Assembly: GCF_001854185.1 (NCBI RefSeq)
Contig: NZ_CP017603.1
Span: 558,001 to 622,000, forward strand
Direction of reading: 5' to 3'
DNA: 64,000 nucleotides
DNA from: Clostridium formicaceticum
GTDB lineage: Bacteria > Bacillota > Clostridia > Peptostreptococcales > Natronincolaceae
How positions within the stretch are numbered: the stretch's first letter is position 1; each line of letters starts with the position of its first letter. Below, piece by piece: positions 1-8,950 of this stretch. A program made the translations under genes and the position numbers. Under the pieces are notes generated by a model. That model did not search any database. It worked only from the letters and a program-made list of their open reading frames with translations, and was not told the origin of the DNA.

Positions 1-251
1 TCCTCAGAAAGAGAAAAAATGTTCTTTTCCTTTAATCGAACTTCACCCTTTGTCTGCCATTCTTTATTTTTGAGTAACTTTAATAAAGATAAAGACATGA
101 TGGATTTACCACAACCACTTTCTCCTACCAGCCCTAGAATTTTTCCTTTTTTAATTTCTAAATCAACACCATTCACCGCTCGAAGCATACCTTCTTGACT
201 GGGAAGATATACCTGTAAATCCTCTACTTTTAAAACAACTTCTTCTTTCAC
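1..251 (-). CDS. nikD: Nickel/peptide ABC transporter ATP-binding protein, partial (NikD-like)
   Basis: Only the first 83 codons are in the window; the rest runs off the left edge. A GTG start at 251-249 follows the ribosome binding site AGGGGAGAGG. The Walker A motif GESGCGKS lies near residue 42, preceded by the usual N-terminal strand of OppD/DppD/NikD ATPases. It starts 14 bp after the nikC stop on the same strand, so it is the fourth gene of nikABCD. The subfamily resembles DppD as much as E. coli NikD; the nickel assignment comes from the closely matching NikA upstream. It would energise nickel import at the cytoplasmic face of the membrane. Confidence 0.85.
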   Translation of the reverse strand, partial: MKEEVVLKVEDLQVYLPSQEGMLRAVNGVDLEIKKGKILGLVGESGCGKSIMSLSLLKLLKNKEWQTKGEVRLKEKNIFSLSE

Positions 252-265
252 TTTATCCTCTCCCC

Positions 266-1099
266 TTAGTAATTTTTTTCTTCAAGGACATCTCTTAAAG
301 CATCTCCAATGAGGTTAAAAGAAATTACGGTCATAAGAATCATCATTCCAGGATACATCATCAAGGAAGGATTGCTTCTGATAAACTGCCTTCCATCATT
401 TAACATAGCTCCCCACTCAGGATCAGGGGGTTGTACGCCTAGTCCTAAAAAAGAAAACCCTGAAATATGCAAAATGACCTTTCCTAAATCTAACGTGGCC
501 AATACGATAATTTGCGGTAAAACATTGGGCAAGATATGTTCAAAAATAATTTTGAAATCGGAGCTTCCCGATACCTTTGCTGAAAGAATAAAGTTTTTTT
601 CTTTAAAGCTTAACACCATTCCTCGAATCATTCTAGCATACCATACCCACTGAACAGCAATCATAGCAATCATAAGATTTTTTAACCCAGGCCCCAGCAT
701 GCCAATAATCACTAAGGTTAAAACTAGACTTGGAAAAGCCAAAATCATATCACATAGCCGCATGATTATACTATCTATATATCCTCCCTTATAGCCTGAA
801 AAAGTTCCAACCATTACACTAATGATGATAGTGATCACCATGGTTATTACAGCGGTCCCTAAGGATACTTTTGTACCGTAAAGCAATCTTGATAGAATAC
901 ATCTTCCTAAATGATCCGTACCTAAAGGAAAACTTTTACTAGGCTCCAGCAATTTATTGGTTAAATCCACTTCATTGGGATCATTAGGGGAAAGTATAGG
1001 GGCTAAAAAACTGAAAATCACCATCATTCCTATAATGAAGATACTGATAATTACCATTTTATTTTTAAATCGTTTAGGCATCTTTTCTTGTGTTATCAT
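266..1099 (-). CDS. nikC: Nickel ABC transporter permease NikC
   Basis: 277 residues with an N-terminal membrane anchor (about 17-37), the conserved TDHLGR segment and five further hydrophobic segments, typical of DppC/NikC permeases. The EAA loop that contacts the ATPase is in the last third, around the segment KIIFEHILPNVLPQ. The ATG lies 2 bp after the nikB stop, and GGGAGAGG serves as ribosome binding site while still coding for the end of nikB. Together with NikB it forms the membrane channel. Specificity for nickel rather than peptides is inferred from NikA. Confidence 0.88.
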   Translation of the reverse strand: MITQEKMPKRFKNKMVIISIFIIGMMVIFSFLAPILSPNDPNEVDLTNKLLEPSKSFPLGTDHLGRCILSRLLYGTKVSLGTAVITMVITIIISVMVGTFSGYKGGYIDSIIMRLCDMILAFPSLVLTLVIIGMLGPGLKNLMIAMIAVQWVWYARMIRGMVLSFKEKNFILSAKVSGSSDFKIIFEHILPNVLPQIIVLATLDLGKVILHISGFSFLGLGVQPPDPEWGAMLNDGRQFIRSNPSLMMYPGMMILMTVISFNLIGDALRDVLEEKNY

Positions 1100-1101
1100 C
1101 T

Positions 1102-2037
1102 TTAATCCTCTCCCATTCTAATACGGGGATCTAAAATACCATAGAGGATATCCACCAGTAGGTTTGAAAATACAAATATAATTGCCATCAGTAATACATA
1201 GCACTGTATCACAGGATAATCCCGATTAAATATGGCAGAAATAATATACCTGCCAACGCCCGGCCATGCGAAAACATTTTCTACAATGACACTTCCTGCC
1301 AGCATATGCCCCATACTCATGCCAAAGGCTGTCACTACCGGAAGCATAGCATTTTTTAACACATGTCTTAGGATAATAAATCGTTCCTTCAAGCCTCTGG
1401 TTTTAGCATAAAGAACAAAATTTTCCCTTAAATTTTCTAAAATCGTGGTTCTTAGCAATCTTGTATAGGTAGCTACTGAACCCAAAGCCAAAGTTAAAGA
1501 GGGTAGGATCAGGTGTTGTATAGAACCTCTTCCCATTACTGGTAATAAATCTAGTTTCAAAGAAAAAAAGTAAATAAATAAAAGTCCTATCCAAAAGCTA
1601 GGCATAGATGCCCCAACAAAGACAAAAAACCTACTAATATTGTCGAAGACCGTATCTTTATAAAGTGCTGAAAAAATAGCCATAGGAATGCTGATGACAA
1701 TGACTAATATTAAAGAAGTTACGGTTAATTGAATGGTTGCAGGAAAATAATAGAGTAATTCCTCTAATACCGGATTTCTTGTGACAAAAGACCTTCCAAA
1801 GTCTAGCTTTATAGCATTTCGTATCCAATCGATATATTGGCGATATAAAGGTTGATCTAGTCCTAACTCAGCTCTAGTCACAGCCACCGCTTCATCTGTT
1901 GGAGGGATTTGTGACATTCTTAAATAGACCTCCGCTGGATCAACAGGGACAAGTTGTACTAAAACAAAGGTTATGATAGAAATTCCTAATAAAATTGGAA
2001 TCAAGCTTATGAGTCGTCTTAAAATGAAGTTTCTCAT
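1102..2037 (-). CDS. nikB: Nickel ABC transporter permease NikB
   Basis: 311 residues, beginning with the DppB/NikB signature (RRLISLIPILLGISIITF) that forms the first membrane segment, then a periplasmic loop and five more membrane segments. The EAA-type loop reads LRHVLKNAMLPVVTAFG. Length and order match the DppB/OppB/NikB family. The start follows AGGGAGG. About 157 bp separate it from nikA, and that gap is filled by a long palindromic repeat, so translation or mRNA levels of nikA and nikBCD may be uncoupled. Forms the translocation channel with NikC. Confidence 0.9.
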   Translation of the reverse strand: MRNFILRRLISLIPILLGISIITFVLVQLVPVDPAEVYLRMSQIPPTDEAVAVTRAELGLDQPLYRQYIDWIRNAIKLDFGRSFVTRNPVLEELLYYFPATIQLTVTSLILVIVISIPMAIFSALYKDTVFDNISRFFVFVGASMPSFWIGLLFIYFFSLKLDLLPVMGRGSIQHLILPSLTLALGSVATYTRLLRTTILENLRENFVLYAKTRGLKERFIILRHVLKNAMLPVVTAFGMSMGHMLAGSVIVENVFAWPGVGRYIISAIFNRDYPVIQCYVLLMAIIFVFSNLLVDILYGILDPRIRMGED

Positions 2038-2073
2038 TTTTCCTCCCTATCAATACATCAGTTATTTTTAACC

Positions 2074-2186
2074 CTCTCCCAATAATATATAGATATACGC
2101 TTTTAAACTTAAGCTTTAATATCTAGGGGCTACACTTGTAGCCTCTAGTATATTAAAGTTCATAGCGTATATCTATACTAGGAGAG
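2074..2186. repeat. Long nested palindrome, copy A (between nikA and nikB)
   Basis: Outer arms CTCTCC (2074-2079) and GGAGAG (2181-2186); then TATAGATATACGCT (2088-2101) against AGCGTATATCTATA (2164-2177), a perfect 14-bp match. Next come CTTTAATAT (2114-2122) against ATATTAAAG (2150-2158), and an inner hairpin CTAGGGGCTAC/GTAGCCTCTAG (2123-2133/2138-2148). The whole element folds back on itself. A related copy lies upstream of nikA at 3877-3995. In the nik mRNA it would form a long stem between nikA and nikB. Confidence 0.8.
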
Positions 2187-2194
2187 TTAAAGCA

Positions 2195-3820
2195 TTATTT
2201 TATATCCATATTTGCAAAAGGAATTTCATATTTTGTCTCAAGGAATTCAACACCTGAAACATAATCATGATAAACGGCTAGATTGGTTAAATAAGAAATC
2301 GGTAAATAAACAGCCTGTTCATGCAAAGTTCCTAAAATATATTCATAAAGCGCTTGACGTTCTTCTTCATCAGTACTGATCAGGACTTCAGTAATTTTAG
2401 CATCAATTTCTTCCTTCATTGGCAAACCAATCTGTGCCTGGTAGTCTGCATGGGCAGGGGTTCTCATAGAACCTACAAAAGCATGTGGATCATAAGGTGC
2501 TCCCCAGTTGTCACCAAAGATTAAGTTGAAATTACCATCTTTTTGTCTTTGTAGATAAGAGGCTGTTTCTTCACCCACTAAATTTAACTTAATGCCTACT
2601 TTTTTTAAGTCTGCCTGTAGAATTTCTGCAATAGATTTTTGTGCAGTATCATCACTGTCAAAGCTTAAGTCTAGCTCCAATGCTTCCCCATTTTTTTCTC
2701 TAAACTCCTTACCTTCAATAAGTTTCCAACCCGCTTCATCTAAAAGCGTCTTGGCTTTTTCCACTTCATATTCATAAGGTACTAAGCCTAAATCACAGTA
2801 AGGAAAGTTTGGTGCAAATAGCGTATCTGCTTTTACCTCTGTTCCATAAAATACAGCATCAATCAGTGTTTGTTTGTCAAAGGCGTGTTGTATGGCTTGG
2901 CGTACTGCTAATTCCTTTGTAGCACCTTTATTAGAGTTAATCGCCAATAATCGTGTAGATAAAGGTTGAGAAATATCTGTTGTATATTTACCAGAATCTC
3001 TTAATTGCTTAAAGGAGTCTAAGCTAATTAAACCACTACCATAGATTAAATCAATTTCCTTTTTCTCAAAGGCCATTACCCTTGTTTCTCCATCAGGAAT
3101 AATTTTAACAATGACCTTATCTACCTTTGGTTGTGTTCCCCAATAATACTCATTTCTTGTGAAAACAGCATACTCACCCTTCACTGCTTCGCTATATACC
3201 CAAGGTCCTGTACCAACAGCTTTTTCAATGCCTTCTGCCGTATTTCCATTTGATGGAAAACCAGCTTCTCCTAAAAATCTTAAGGGTCGAATTAATGCTA
3301 ATTCCTGAAGCGCCGGATAATAAGGATTTTTAAACAAAATCTTAAGCGTATACTCATCTACTACTTCTGTATCAGCTATTTGGGCAATTAGGTCTAACCA
3401 ATTATGTCTCTCAATGTTAGCCAATACTGCATCAAAGTTCTTTTTTGCTATAGCAGCATTAAATTCACTTCCATCAGAAAATTTAACCCCTTCACGTAGT
3501 TGAAAAGTATATTCTTTTCCATCAGGAGAAATTTCCCAATCTACTGCTAGTTGCGGTTCGATTTTTCCATCTTCACCATAGGTTACTAAAGCTTCGTATA
3601 CCATATCTTGCGCAAACATTTGATTTGGCGAATAAGCATGAGGATTTAACTCTCCTAGATCCTGTGACCAAGAAACTATTAATACCTTTTCTCCAGAAGC
3701 AGTGTTTCTTTCTTGTCCTTTTCCACCAGCTGTCTCATTCTTGCCTCCACAACCCACCAGCAGCATAGAAGCTGTTAAAACCAAGCATAATAATAAAATA
3801 TACCATTTTTGTTTTCTCAT
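2195..3820 (-). CDS. nikA: Nickel ABC transporter substrate-binding lipoprotein NikA
   Basis: 541 residues. Lipoprotein signal with lipobox LLVGC (Cys24). The mature part follows E. coli NikA closely from memory: LNPHAYSPNQMFAQDMVYE, YYPALQELALIRP, AVGTGPW, ADTLFAPNFPY and WGAPYDPHAF. The last holds the His that contacts the nickel complex in E. coli NikA. This is far closer to NikA than to general dipeptide-binding proteins. It captures nickel (probably as a metallophore complex) outside the cell and hands it to NikBC. First gene of the operon. An alternative is binding of another metal chelate. Confidence 0.92.
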   Translation of the reverse strand: MRKQKWYILLLCLVLTASMLLVGCGGKNETAGGKGQERNTASGEKVLIVSWSQDLGELNPHAYSPNQMFAQDMVYEALVTYGEDGKIEPQLAVDWEISPDGKEYTFQLREGVKFSDGSEFNAAIAKKNFDAVLANIERHNWLDLIAQIADTEVVDEYTLKILFKNPYYPALQELALIRPLRFLGEAGFPSNGNTAEGIEKAVGTGPWVYSEAVKGEYAVFTRNEYYWGTQPKVDKVIVKIIPDGETRVMAFEKKEIDLIYGSGLISLDSFKQLRDSGKYTTDISQPLSTRLLAINSNKGATKELAVRQAIQHAFDKQTLIDAVFYGTEVKADTLFAPNFPYCDLGLVPYEYEVEKAKTLLDEAGWKLIEGKEFREKNGEALELDLSFDSDDTAQKSIAEILQADLKKVGIKLNLVGEETASYLQRQKDGNFNLIFGDNWGAPYDPHAFVGSMRTPAHADYQAQIGLPMKEEIDAKITEVLISTDEEERQALYEYILGTLHEQAVYLPISYLTNLAVYHDYVSGVEFLETKYEIPFANMDIK

Positions 3821-3876
3821 AAGTTGATGTGCACCTCTTTCTTTTGTATTGTTAAAGTTTCTTAAACATCTATTGA

Positions 3877-3995
3877 TTATAGATGCGCGCTTCTAAAGTT
3901 AAATTTTAATATACACGGTCTACGGTTTCGCCCTAAAACCGTGGGCTGCAAATGTAGCCCTTAGTATATTAAAATTTAAGGGCACACATCTATAC
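3877..3995. repeat. Long nested palindrome, copy B (upstream of nikA)
   Basis: Arms TATAGATG (3878-3885) and CATCTATA (3987-3994). Inside them AAATTTTAATATAC (3901-3914) pairs perfectly with GTATATTAAAATTT (3964-3977). The centre holds two small hairpins, ACGGTTT/AAACCGT and GGGCT/AGCCC. Its right half resembles copy A (shared TGTAGCC, TAGTATATTAAA, ATCTATAC and AGGAG words). It sits 56 bp upstream of nikA, in the expected leader or promoter region. Confidence 0.78.
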
Positions 3996-4148
3996 AAGGA
4001 GTTTATTATTGACTTTCTATCAATCCCCCTTAACTTATGTAAAATTTTAATAAAACAATTTAAAATCTACGTCTACTCTTTCGGCTAAATACTTTACTCC
4101 TTTAGTTGTTAAGTTTTTATCAGATGCTTTTGATAGATTTTGTGACAA

Positions 4149-4205
4149 ACAAAAAACCATGAGACTAAAATAGAACCCTGACATTCTATTTTAACCTTCA
4201 TGGTT
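4149..4205 (-). terminator. Rho-independent terminator after the MATE gene
   Basis: On the minus strand, AACCATGA...TTCTATTTT-type arms pair (4155-4175 with 4184-4205, with an inner mismatch) and are followed by a T-rich run. It lies about 160 bp past the MATE stop. The rest of the 3996-4366 gap holds two further AT-rich inverted repeats (around 4220-4300, and TTATATTA/TAATATAA around 4310-4335) but no gene that I can see. Confidence 0.65.
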
Positions 4206-4366
4206 AATAGCAAAGTATATTCATTCTATTCTGCTAGCTTATATCAGCAAATTGGCTTCATGCCATCTAAATTATGCTGTAGGGTCTTTAGCAGAATGAT
4301 TCATTATGTTATATTACAATCAGTATAATATAATTGCAGAAATTTGTCAAATAATTAACTTGATTT

Positions 4367-5746
4367 TTAGTTGCTAAATCTTTCGTTGAAACCAAAGCTT
4401 GCCTCATGCTGTCTTCCTAGGTTTTTAAGCTCCACAATGATCCATATACCTGTCAGAATGGAAGAAAGTAAATCAGCTAAGGGTCCTGCCATTAGTACAC
4501 CATCTAAGCCAAAAATTTTAGGTAAAATTAATAGGGCTGGAATTAAAAAGATTACTTGTCTTGATAAAGTTAAAAAAGCCGCTTGTTTTGGCTTTCCTAT
4601 AGCTTGGAAATAACTGGCAGATACAACTTGAAATCCGATAATGGGCAAAAACACCATAAATATTTTTATTGCCCGTGTACCAAAAGCGATTAACTCTGCA
4701 TCTTCACGATTAAAAAAAGCCACCATTTGCTCCGGGAACAATCTTGTTCCAACAAAGCCTATCATAACAATGATCGTTGCGCCTAAGATTCCTAGCTTTA
4801 AAGCCTCCTTTACCCTGTCGAATTTACAAGCCCCATAGTTGTAACCAATAATGGGTTGCACCCCTTGATTAATACCAAAGATAGGCATTAAAATCAATGT
4901 AATAATACTGGTTATTACCCCCATACCTGAGATAGCAACATCTCCTCCATAGGTGGTTAAAGCCCTATTCATCAATACATTTAGAAAGCTAGCTGCTATC
5001 TGCATAGCAAAAGGAGCTGATCCTAACGCTGCAATTTTATTTACAGTAGGTATGTGTAGTTTTAAGTTTGCAGCACGAATTTTTAATGTGCTTCTACCTC
5101 CAAGAAAATGATAAAGCACCCATACTGATGATACAGCTTGAGAGATAATCGTAGCTAACGCTGCTCCTCTTATGCCCCAGTTAAAAACAAAAATAAACAA
5201 TGGATCCAATGCTGTATTAAGTAATGCTCCTATTAGCATGGTATACATAGCAATTTTAGGATTTCCTTCGGCACGTATAAAGTTGTTCATCCCAAAGCCA
5301 ATAGATTGAAATACTGCACCCCATAATATAATCTGTAGATATTCTCTTGCATAAGGCAATACTGCCTCACTGGCCCCAAAAATCTTCAGTAGAGGTTCAA
5401 GGAAAATAGAACCTACTATAGATATGGCTAAAGATATACCAATCAATAAAACCAAAGCATTACCCAAAATTCGTTCTGCTTCTTCTTTTTTTCCTTCTCC
5501 TAGCTTGATAGAAATTAAGGCGTTGGCCCCCAAGCCTATCAACATACCACAGGCCATGATAAAAAGCATGATTGGAAATCCAATCGTTATTCCTGCAATA
5601 CCCAAGGAACCTACACCATTCCCAATAAATATTCTATCCACCACATTATACAAAGCATTTACCAACATCCCTATGATGGCTGGAATAGAAAACTTTAACA
5701 ACAATTTCAATACTTTTTCTTCACCTAATTGTTTTGATTGATCCAT
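4367..5746 (-). CDS. MATE family multidrug/Na+ efflux pump (MepA/NorM-like)
   Basis: 459 residues with about 12 hydrophobic segments, two MatE repeats (about 15-175 and 240-400), and family landmarks such as the DRIFIGNGVGSLGIAG start and NQGVQPIIGYNYGA in the second half. The ribosome binding site AAAGGAG precedes the ATG. MATE pumps export cationic drugs or metabolites in exchange for Na+ or H+. The MarR-type gene directly upstream on the same strand recalls mepR-mepA of staphylococci. A four-copy repeat element lies between the two genes. The substrate cannot be told from sequence. Confidence 0.88.
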   Translation of the reverse strand: MDQSKQLGEEKVLKLLLKFSIPAIIGMLVNALYNVVDRIFIGNGVGSLGIAGITIGFPIMLFIMACGMLIGLGANALISIKLGEGKKEEAERILGNALVLLIGISLAISIVGSIFLEPLLKIFGASEAVLPYAREYLQIILWGAVFQSIGFGMNNFIRAEGNPKIAMYTMLIGALLNTALDPLFIFVFNWGIRGAALATIISQAVSSVWVLYHFLGGRSTLKIRAANLKLHIPTVNKIAALGSAPFAMQIAASFLNVLMNRALTTYGGDVAISGMGVITSIITLILMPIFGINQGVQPIIGYNYGACKFDRVKEALKLGILGATIIVMIGFVGTRLFPEQMVAFFNREDAELIAFGTRAIKIFMVFLPIIGFQVVSASYFQAIGKPKQAAFLTLSRQVIFLIPALLILPKIFGLDGVLMAGPLADLLSSILTGIWIIVELKNLGRQHEASFGFNERFSN

Positions 5747-5768
5747 TACTTTCTCCTTTCATTCTTTA

Positions 5769-5918
5769 ATAAAATGAGACTTAATTCATAAGTAGATGAC
5801 CAAAATCTATGATTTTGTGTCAGTCACTTATACAGAGTGCAAGTTTGCACTTTAACTTTTGTAACAGTCACTTAGTTTGTTCACCTAGAAATGGGAGAGC
5901 AAGCACTATACCGCAGAA
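5769..5918 (+). repeat. Interspersed repeat R1, copy a
   Basis: Begins with AAAATGAGACTTAATTCATAA and shares long blocks with the reverse complement of 14449-14633, including the TTTGCACTTTAACTTTTGT and CAGTCACTTAGTTTGTT segments. This copy has an extra internal stretch of about 30 bp and an altered right end. It sits between the MarR and MATE genes. Other copies are at 14449-14633 (minus), 42851-42900 and 56727-56810. Confidence 0.75.
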
Positions 5919-5929
5919 TAAAATTTATG

Positions 5930-6367
5930 TTAATTGAAGTTATCAATGATTCTTATCAAAAAAAATCTTAGTTGTTCTATTTCTTCCTCTTGAAAGCCTT
6001 GCAGAGTTTTTCCCATCACTTTCTCACTAATTGCCTTGAACCGAGGCATGAATTCCTTGGATTTTTCAGTTAACTTAATGATATGAGAACGCCTATCAGC
6101 AAGATTTTCCTCTCTTACTACCCAATCATCCTTTATTAAACCATCAATGGTTCGCGTAACAGCAGGTCTTTCTACATTTAATCTTTCAGCTATTTGAGCA
6201 GGAGTAGTATCACTGCTCTCAATTTCTTCCTGAAATCTAAGATCCATCAAAACCCGCCACTGTGCTGAAGTAAGTTGATGTTCCTTCAATTTATCATTCA
6301 GCTCCCACTTGATTAAACGGGAAGTTTTACCTAATAAGCATCCCAAATTTCTTTCTCGCTTCCCCAT
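5930..6367 (-). CDS. MarR family transcriptional regulator
   Basis: 145 residues with the winged-helix MarR fold: recognition-helix region TPAQIAERLNVERPAVTRTIDGL (about 65-87) and the wing ending in DRRSHIIKLTEK. The ATG follows GGGAGGG. The next gene on the strand is the MATE pump, so this is probably its ligand-responsive repressor. Two copies of a palindrome (TTAACATGTTAA and TTAATATGATAA) lie 26-52 bp upstream of the start and are good candidates for its own operator. Confidence 0.85.
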   Translation of the reverse strand: MGKRERNLGCLLGKTSRLIKWELNDKLKEHQLTSAQWRVLMDLRFQEEIESSDTTPAQIAERLNVERPAVTRTIDGLIKDDWVVREENLADRRSHIIKLTEKSKEFMPRFKAISEKVMGKTLQGFQEEEIEQLRFFLIRIIDNFN

Positions 6368-6392
6368 TTGTTCCCTCCCTCGTCCTATTTAA

Positions 6393-6419
6393 TTAACATG
6401 TTAACTATTAATATGATAA
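6393..6419. promoter_or_regulatory. Twin palindromic operator candidates for the MarR regulator
   Basis: TTAACATGTTAA (6393-6404) is a perfect 12-bp palindrome. TTAATATGATAA (6408-6419) is a two-mismatch copy with centres 15 bp apart. Placement just upstream of the marR start fits autoregulation by a dimeric MarR protein. Binding is inferred, not shown. Confidence 0.5.
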
Positions 6420-6488
6420 CTACTTTTATAGGCTGCTGTCAATAGTTTTTTATGGTTTTCTCTTTAAAATAGAGAGTTTTAACCTAAA

Positions 6489-6535
6489 TTGCCAAGAAGT
6501 CTCTCACTTCTGTAAGTGGTGAGATGAATTGGCAA
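6489..6535. other. Interrupted inverted repeat upstream of the sensor kinase
   Basis: TTGCCAA (6489-6495) pairs with TTGGCAA (6529-6535), with partly complementary CTCTCACTT and AAGTGGTGAG inside. It lies in the 374-bp gap between the divergent MarR and kinase genes. The role is unknown; it could be a regulatory site or leader structure. A possible -10 GATAAT is at 6662-6667. Confidence 0.35.
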
Positions 6536-6741
6536 GGTTTTGATTTTGTGTTAGACTATTAGGTGGTGATAGTTCACATGTGATAAAATATAGAAGTAAA
6601 TCAATAAAAACAGATACTTTTTCCCCAAGGATTTTCTTGTATCCCTTCAACTTGTGTGGGAGATAATGATAGTAGACCTTAATTATTAAAATTCAAGTTC
6701 AAAAACACAAACATGTATAAATCACAACATTGGAGGACATT

Positions 6742-7980
6742 ATGAAAAATTTTAAGAAGTATTTAATCTTTGCTCTAGCGGTGGCAGCCTTCGGTGAAAT
6801 TTATTTTTATCCCTTTAATAGTACACTGCGATTTTCAGCCGCCATCATCCTACTAAATTTAATCCTCTTGGTCAATGAAAAAATTTCTCCATTCTTCACT
6901 TGTATCTTCTCAGGGGTCGCTGTGTTTTTGCAAAGAAGTTTGCTGGGGATGTTATTCTATTCCTTAACACCACAAGATGTTTTTTTCCTGCATAGTCCTT
7001 CTATCGTTTACTATATTGTCTATGGCATACTTGTCTCGCTTTTAAAGGTACAAAAAAACAAACACTGTCTCATAAAGACGATTATCTTTTTGGCCTTTAG
7101 TGATATACTAAGTAATACCGCTGAAATTCTCATCCGGCAGGATAAACTTCTTGCTCCCTTTCTCCAAATAGTAATTTTAGCAGGAATCACGCGAAGTGTG
7201 AGTGCTTATTTAGTTTTTCTTTTTTACAAAAAACAAGAACTCTCCTTGGTTACCCGAGAACATCGAAAAAAGTATGCACAATTAAACCTGCTGGTTTCTA
7301 GTATCCAAGCAGAAATGTTTTATTTAAAAAAATCTACCCGTGATATTGAGAACGTTATGAAAAAAAGCTATGCTCTTTACGAAGAGGCCAAAGGAGATAA
7401 TGCTTTAAAAGAAAAAACCCTAAACATTGCCTTAGAAATTCACGAGATAAAAAAAGATTATTATAGGGTACTAAAGGGTTTCGAAAGTTTTTTAGCTAAT
7501 TTCGAAGAAAATGGAAGCATGATGCTGACGGATATGTTTGCCATTATCCGTGAAAACACTTTGCGCTATTTAAAGGAAAACAATCTTTATATTTCTATTG
7601 CATTTCATCATGAAGATAATTTTCAAATACAAAAATATTATCATTTATTTACGATTTTAAACAATTTAATTATTAATGCCATAGATGCCTGTGAAGGGAA
7701 GGGTAAGATCCAAGTATTGCAAAAAAACCATCAAAATGATATTCTATTTCAGGTTATTGATAATGGAGGAGGTATTGAAGAGGAGATTCTTCCTTATATT
7801 TTTAATCCAGGATTTACTACAAAGTATGATGAAAAAAGTGGGACCCCTTCTACAGGAATTGGTTTATCTCATGTAAAAAGCATGGTAGATGAATTAAAGG
7901 GACAAATAAACGTGATTTATGAAGTAGAAGAAGGAACGATTTTTGAAATTGTAATACCAAAACAAATACTGATTGGGTGA
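6742..7980 (+). CDS. GlnK-like membrane sensor histidine kinase
   Basis: About 412 residues from the ATG at 6742, which follows GGAGGA; an in-frame TTG at 6730 is an unlikely start. Residues 1-170 hold about five hydrophobic segments, followed by a helical linker. An H-box EIHEIKKDYY is near residue 230. The ATPase domain has N-box NNLIINAIDAC, DNGGGI and GTPSTGIGLSHV. The pattern matches the GlnK/CitA-type group with a SpoOB-like phosphoacceptor. The stop overlaps the response regulator start and gltS follows, so it probably senses glutamate or glutamine and phosphorylates the GlnL-like partner. Confidence 0.82.
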   Translation: MKNFKKYLIFALAVAAFGEIYFYPFNSTLRFSAAIILLNLILLVNEKISPFFTCIFSGVAVFLQRSLLGMLFYSLTPQDVFFLHSPSIVYYIVYGILVSLLKVQKNKHCLIKTIIFLAFSDILSNTAEILIRQDKLLAPFLQIVILAGITRSVSAYLVFLFYKKQELSLVTREHRKKYAQLNLLVSSIQAEMFYLKKSTRDIENVMKKSYALYEEAKGDNALKEKTLNIALEIHEIKKDYYRVLKGFESFLANFEENGSMMLTDMFAIIRENTLRYLKENNLYISIAFHHEDNFQIQKYYHLFTILNNLIINAIDACEGKGKIQVLQKNHQNDILFQVIDNGGGIEEEILPYIFNPGFTTKYDEKSGTPSTGIGLSHVKSMVDELKGQINVIYEVEEGTIFEIVIPKQILIG

Positions 7981-8861
7981 TGCTGATGATGAATACTTTT
8001 TTGATTATTGATGATGACGTTAGTGTAAGAAAAATGCTAGGATACTTAATTGTGAAAAACAACTTAGGTAAAGTAGTAGAAGAGCTTGGTAGTGGAGAAC
8101 ATGCACCAGAGGAAATTATCTTTTATCAACCTGATATTGTCCTCATTGACTTTCTCCTGCCACAAAAAGATGGGGTTGAAATTATACAATCCTGTCGGTC
8201 CCTTGGATATAAAGGAAAATTTATTATGATCTCTCAGGTAGATAATGATAACATGATTGCAAAGGCTTATGAAAGTGGAGTCATTTTCTTTATACATAAG
8301 CCGATTAATAAAATTGAAGCCATAAATGTCATAAAGGGTGTCTGTCAAAACCTCCAATTAGAAAGGTCTGTGGCAATGATTAAAGATGCAGTCTTTCATA
8401 TCGAACAGGAAAAACAGGTCAATGGTCAAGAAAATTGGAGACAACAAATCACACCTATTTTTACGGACATAGGAATTATTGCAGAATCAGGATATGAGGA
8501 TTTAACAAAGCTCATTGGAGAAATTATTTCCTTGAAGAAGAAAAACAAATCCTCTAATTATCAACTACAGGATATCTATATACAAATAGCTGAGGAGGAA
8601 AGTCTTCTTCATAATACAACGATTCATGCAAGGACAATCGAGCAAAGGATTAGACGAACAATTTTAAAAGCCTTACAAAACATTGCTGCATTAGGCAATG
8701 ATGATTATTACAATAATAAGTTTGTAGAATATAGTAGTGTTTTATTTGATTTCAAACAAGTAAAACAAGAAATTAAACATATCAATAATCCTAAAGAGGA
8801 TAGAGGAAAAATCAACGTTAAAAAATTTGTAGAAGGGATTGTTTCTAAATTGAATTTTTAG
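7977..8861 (+). CDS. GlnL-like response regulator with YcbB DNA-binding domain
   Basis: REC domain in residues 1-120 (acid pocket IIDDD, phosphoacceptor Asp in VLIDFLLPQKDG, Lys in IHKPIN). The C-terminal part (GIIAESGYEDLTKLI, TIEQRIRRTILKALQNIAALG, YNNKFVEYSSVLFDF) matches my knowledge of the YcbB domain of Bacillus GlnL. The start is ambiguous: GTG 7977 or ATG at 7980, 7986 or 7989, all overlapping the kinase end. In Bacillus, GlnL binds TTTTGT-N4-TTTTGT to activate glutamine use. A matching site lies 85 bp downstream, in front of gltS. Confidence 0.85.
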   Translation: MMLMMNTFLIIDDDVSVRKMLGYLIVKNNLGKVVEELGSGEHAPEEIIFYQPDIVLIDFLLPQKDGVEIIQSCRSLGYKGKFIMISQVDNDNMIAKAYESGVIFFIHKPINKIEAINVIKGVCQNLQLERSVAMIKDAVFHIEQEKQVNGQENWRQQITPIFTDIGIIAESGYEDLTKLIGEIISLKKKNKSSNYQLQDIYIQIAEEESLLHNTTIHARTIEQRIRRTILKALQNIAALGNDDYYNNKFVEYSSVLFDFKQVKQEIKHINNPKEDRGKINVKKFVEGIVSKLNF

Positions 8862-8925
8862 AATAATGATGGATTTATTTCATGTTTTGCAAGTGTATTA
8901 AACATCTAAAATTTTTTTCTATCAT

Positions 8926-8941
8926 TTTTGTCGAGTCTTGT
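8926..8941 (+). promoter_or_regulatory. GlnL-type direct-repeat activator site upstream of gltS
   Basis: TTTTGT-CGAG-TCTTGT matches the Bacillus GlnL site TTTTGT-N4-TTTTGT with one mismatch. It ends about 9 bp before the -35 region of the gltS promoter, the right place for an activator. The preceding gene encodes a GlnL-like regulator. Confidence 0.6.
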
Positions 8942-8950
8942 TACAACTAG

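Noticed and set aside
309-653. Open frame of 114 codons on the plus strand within nikC
   Set aside because: Antisense to a well supported permease gene, with no ribosome binding site and no recognisable protein features. The same holds for the other opposite-strand frames across the window.
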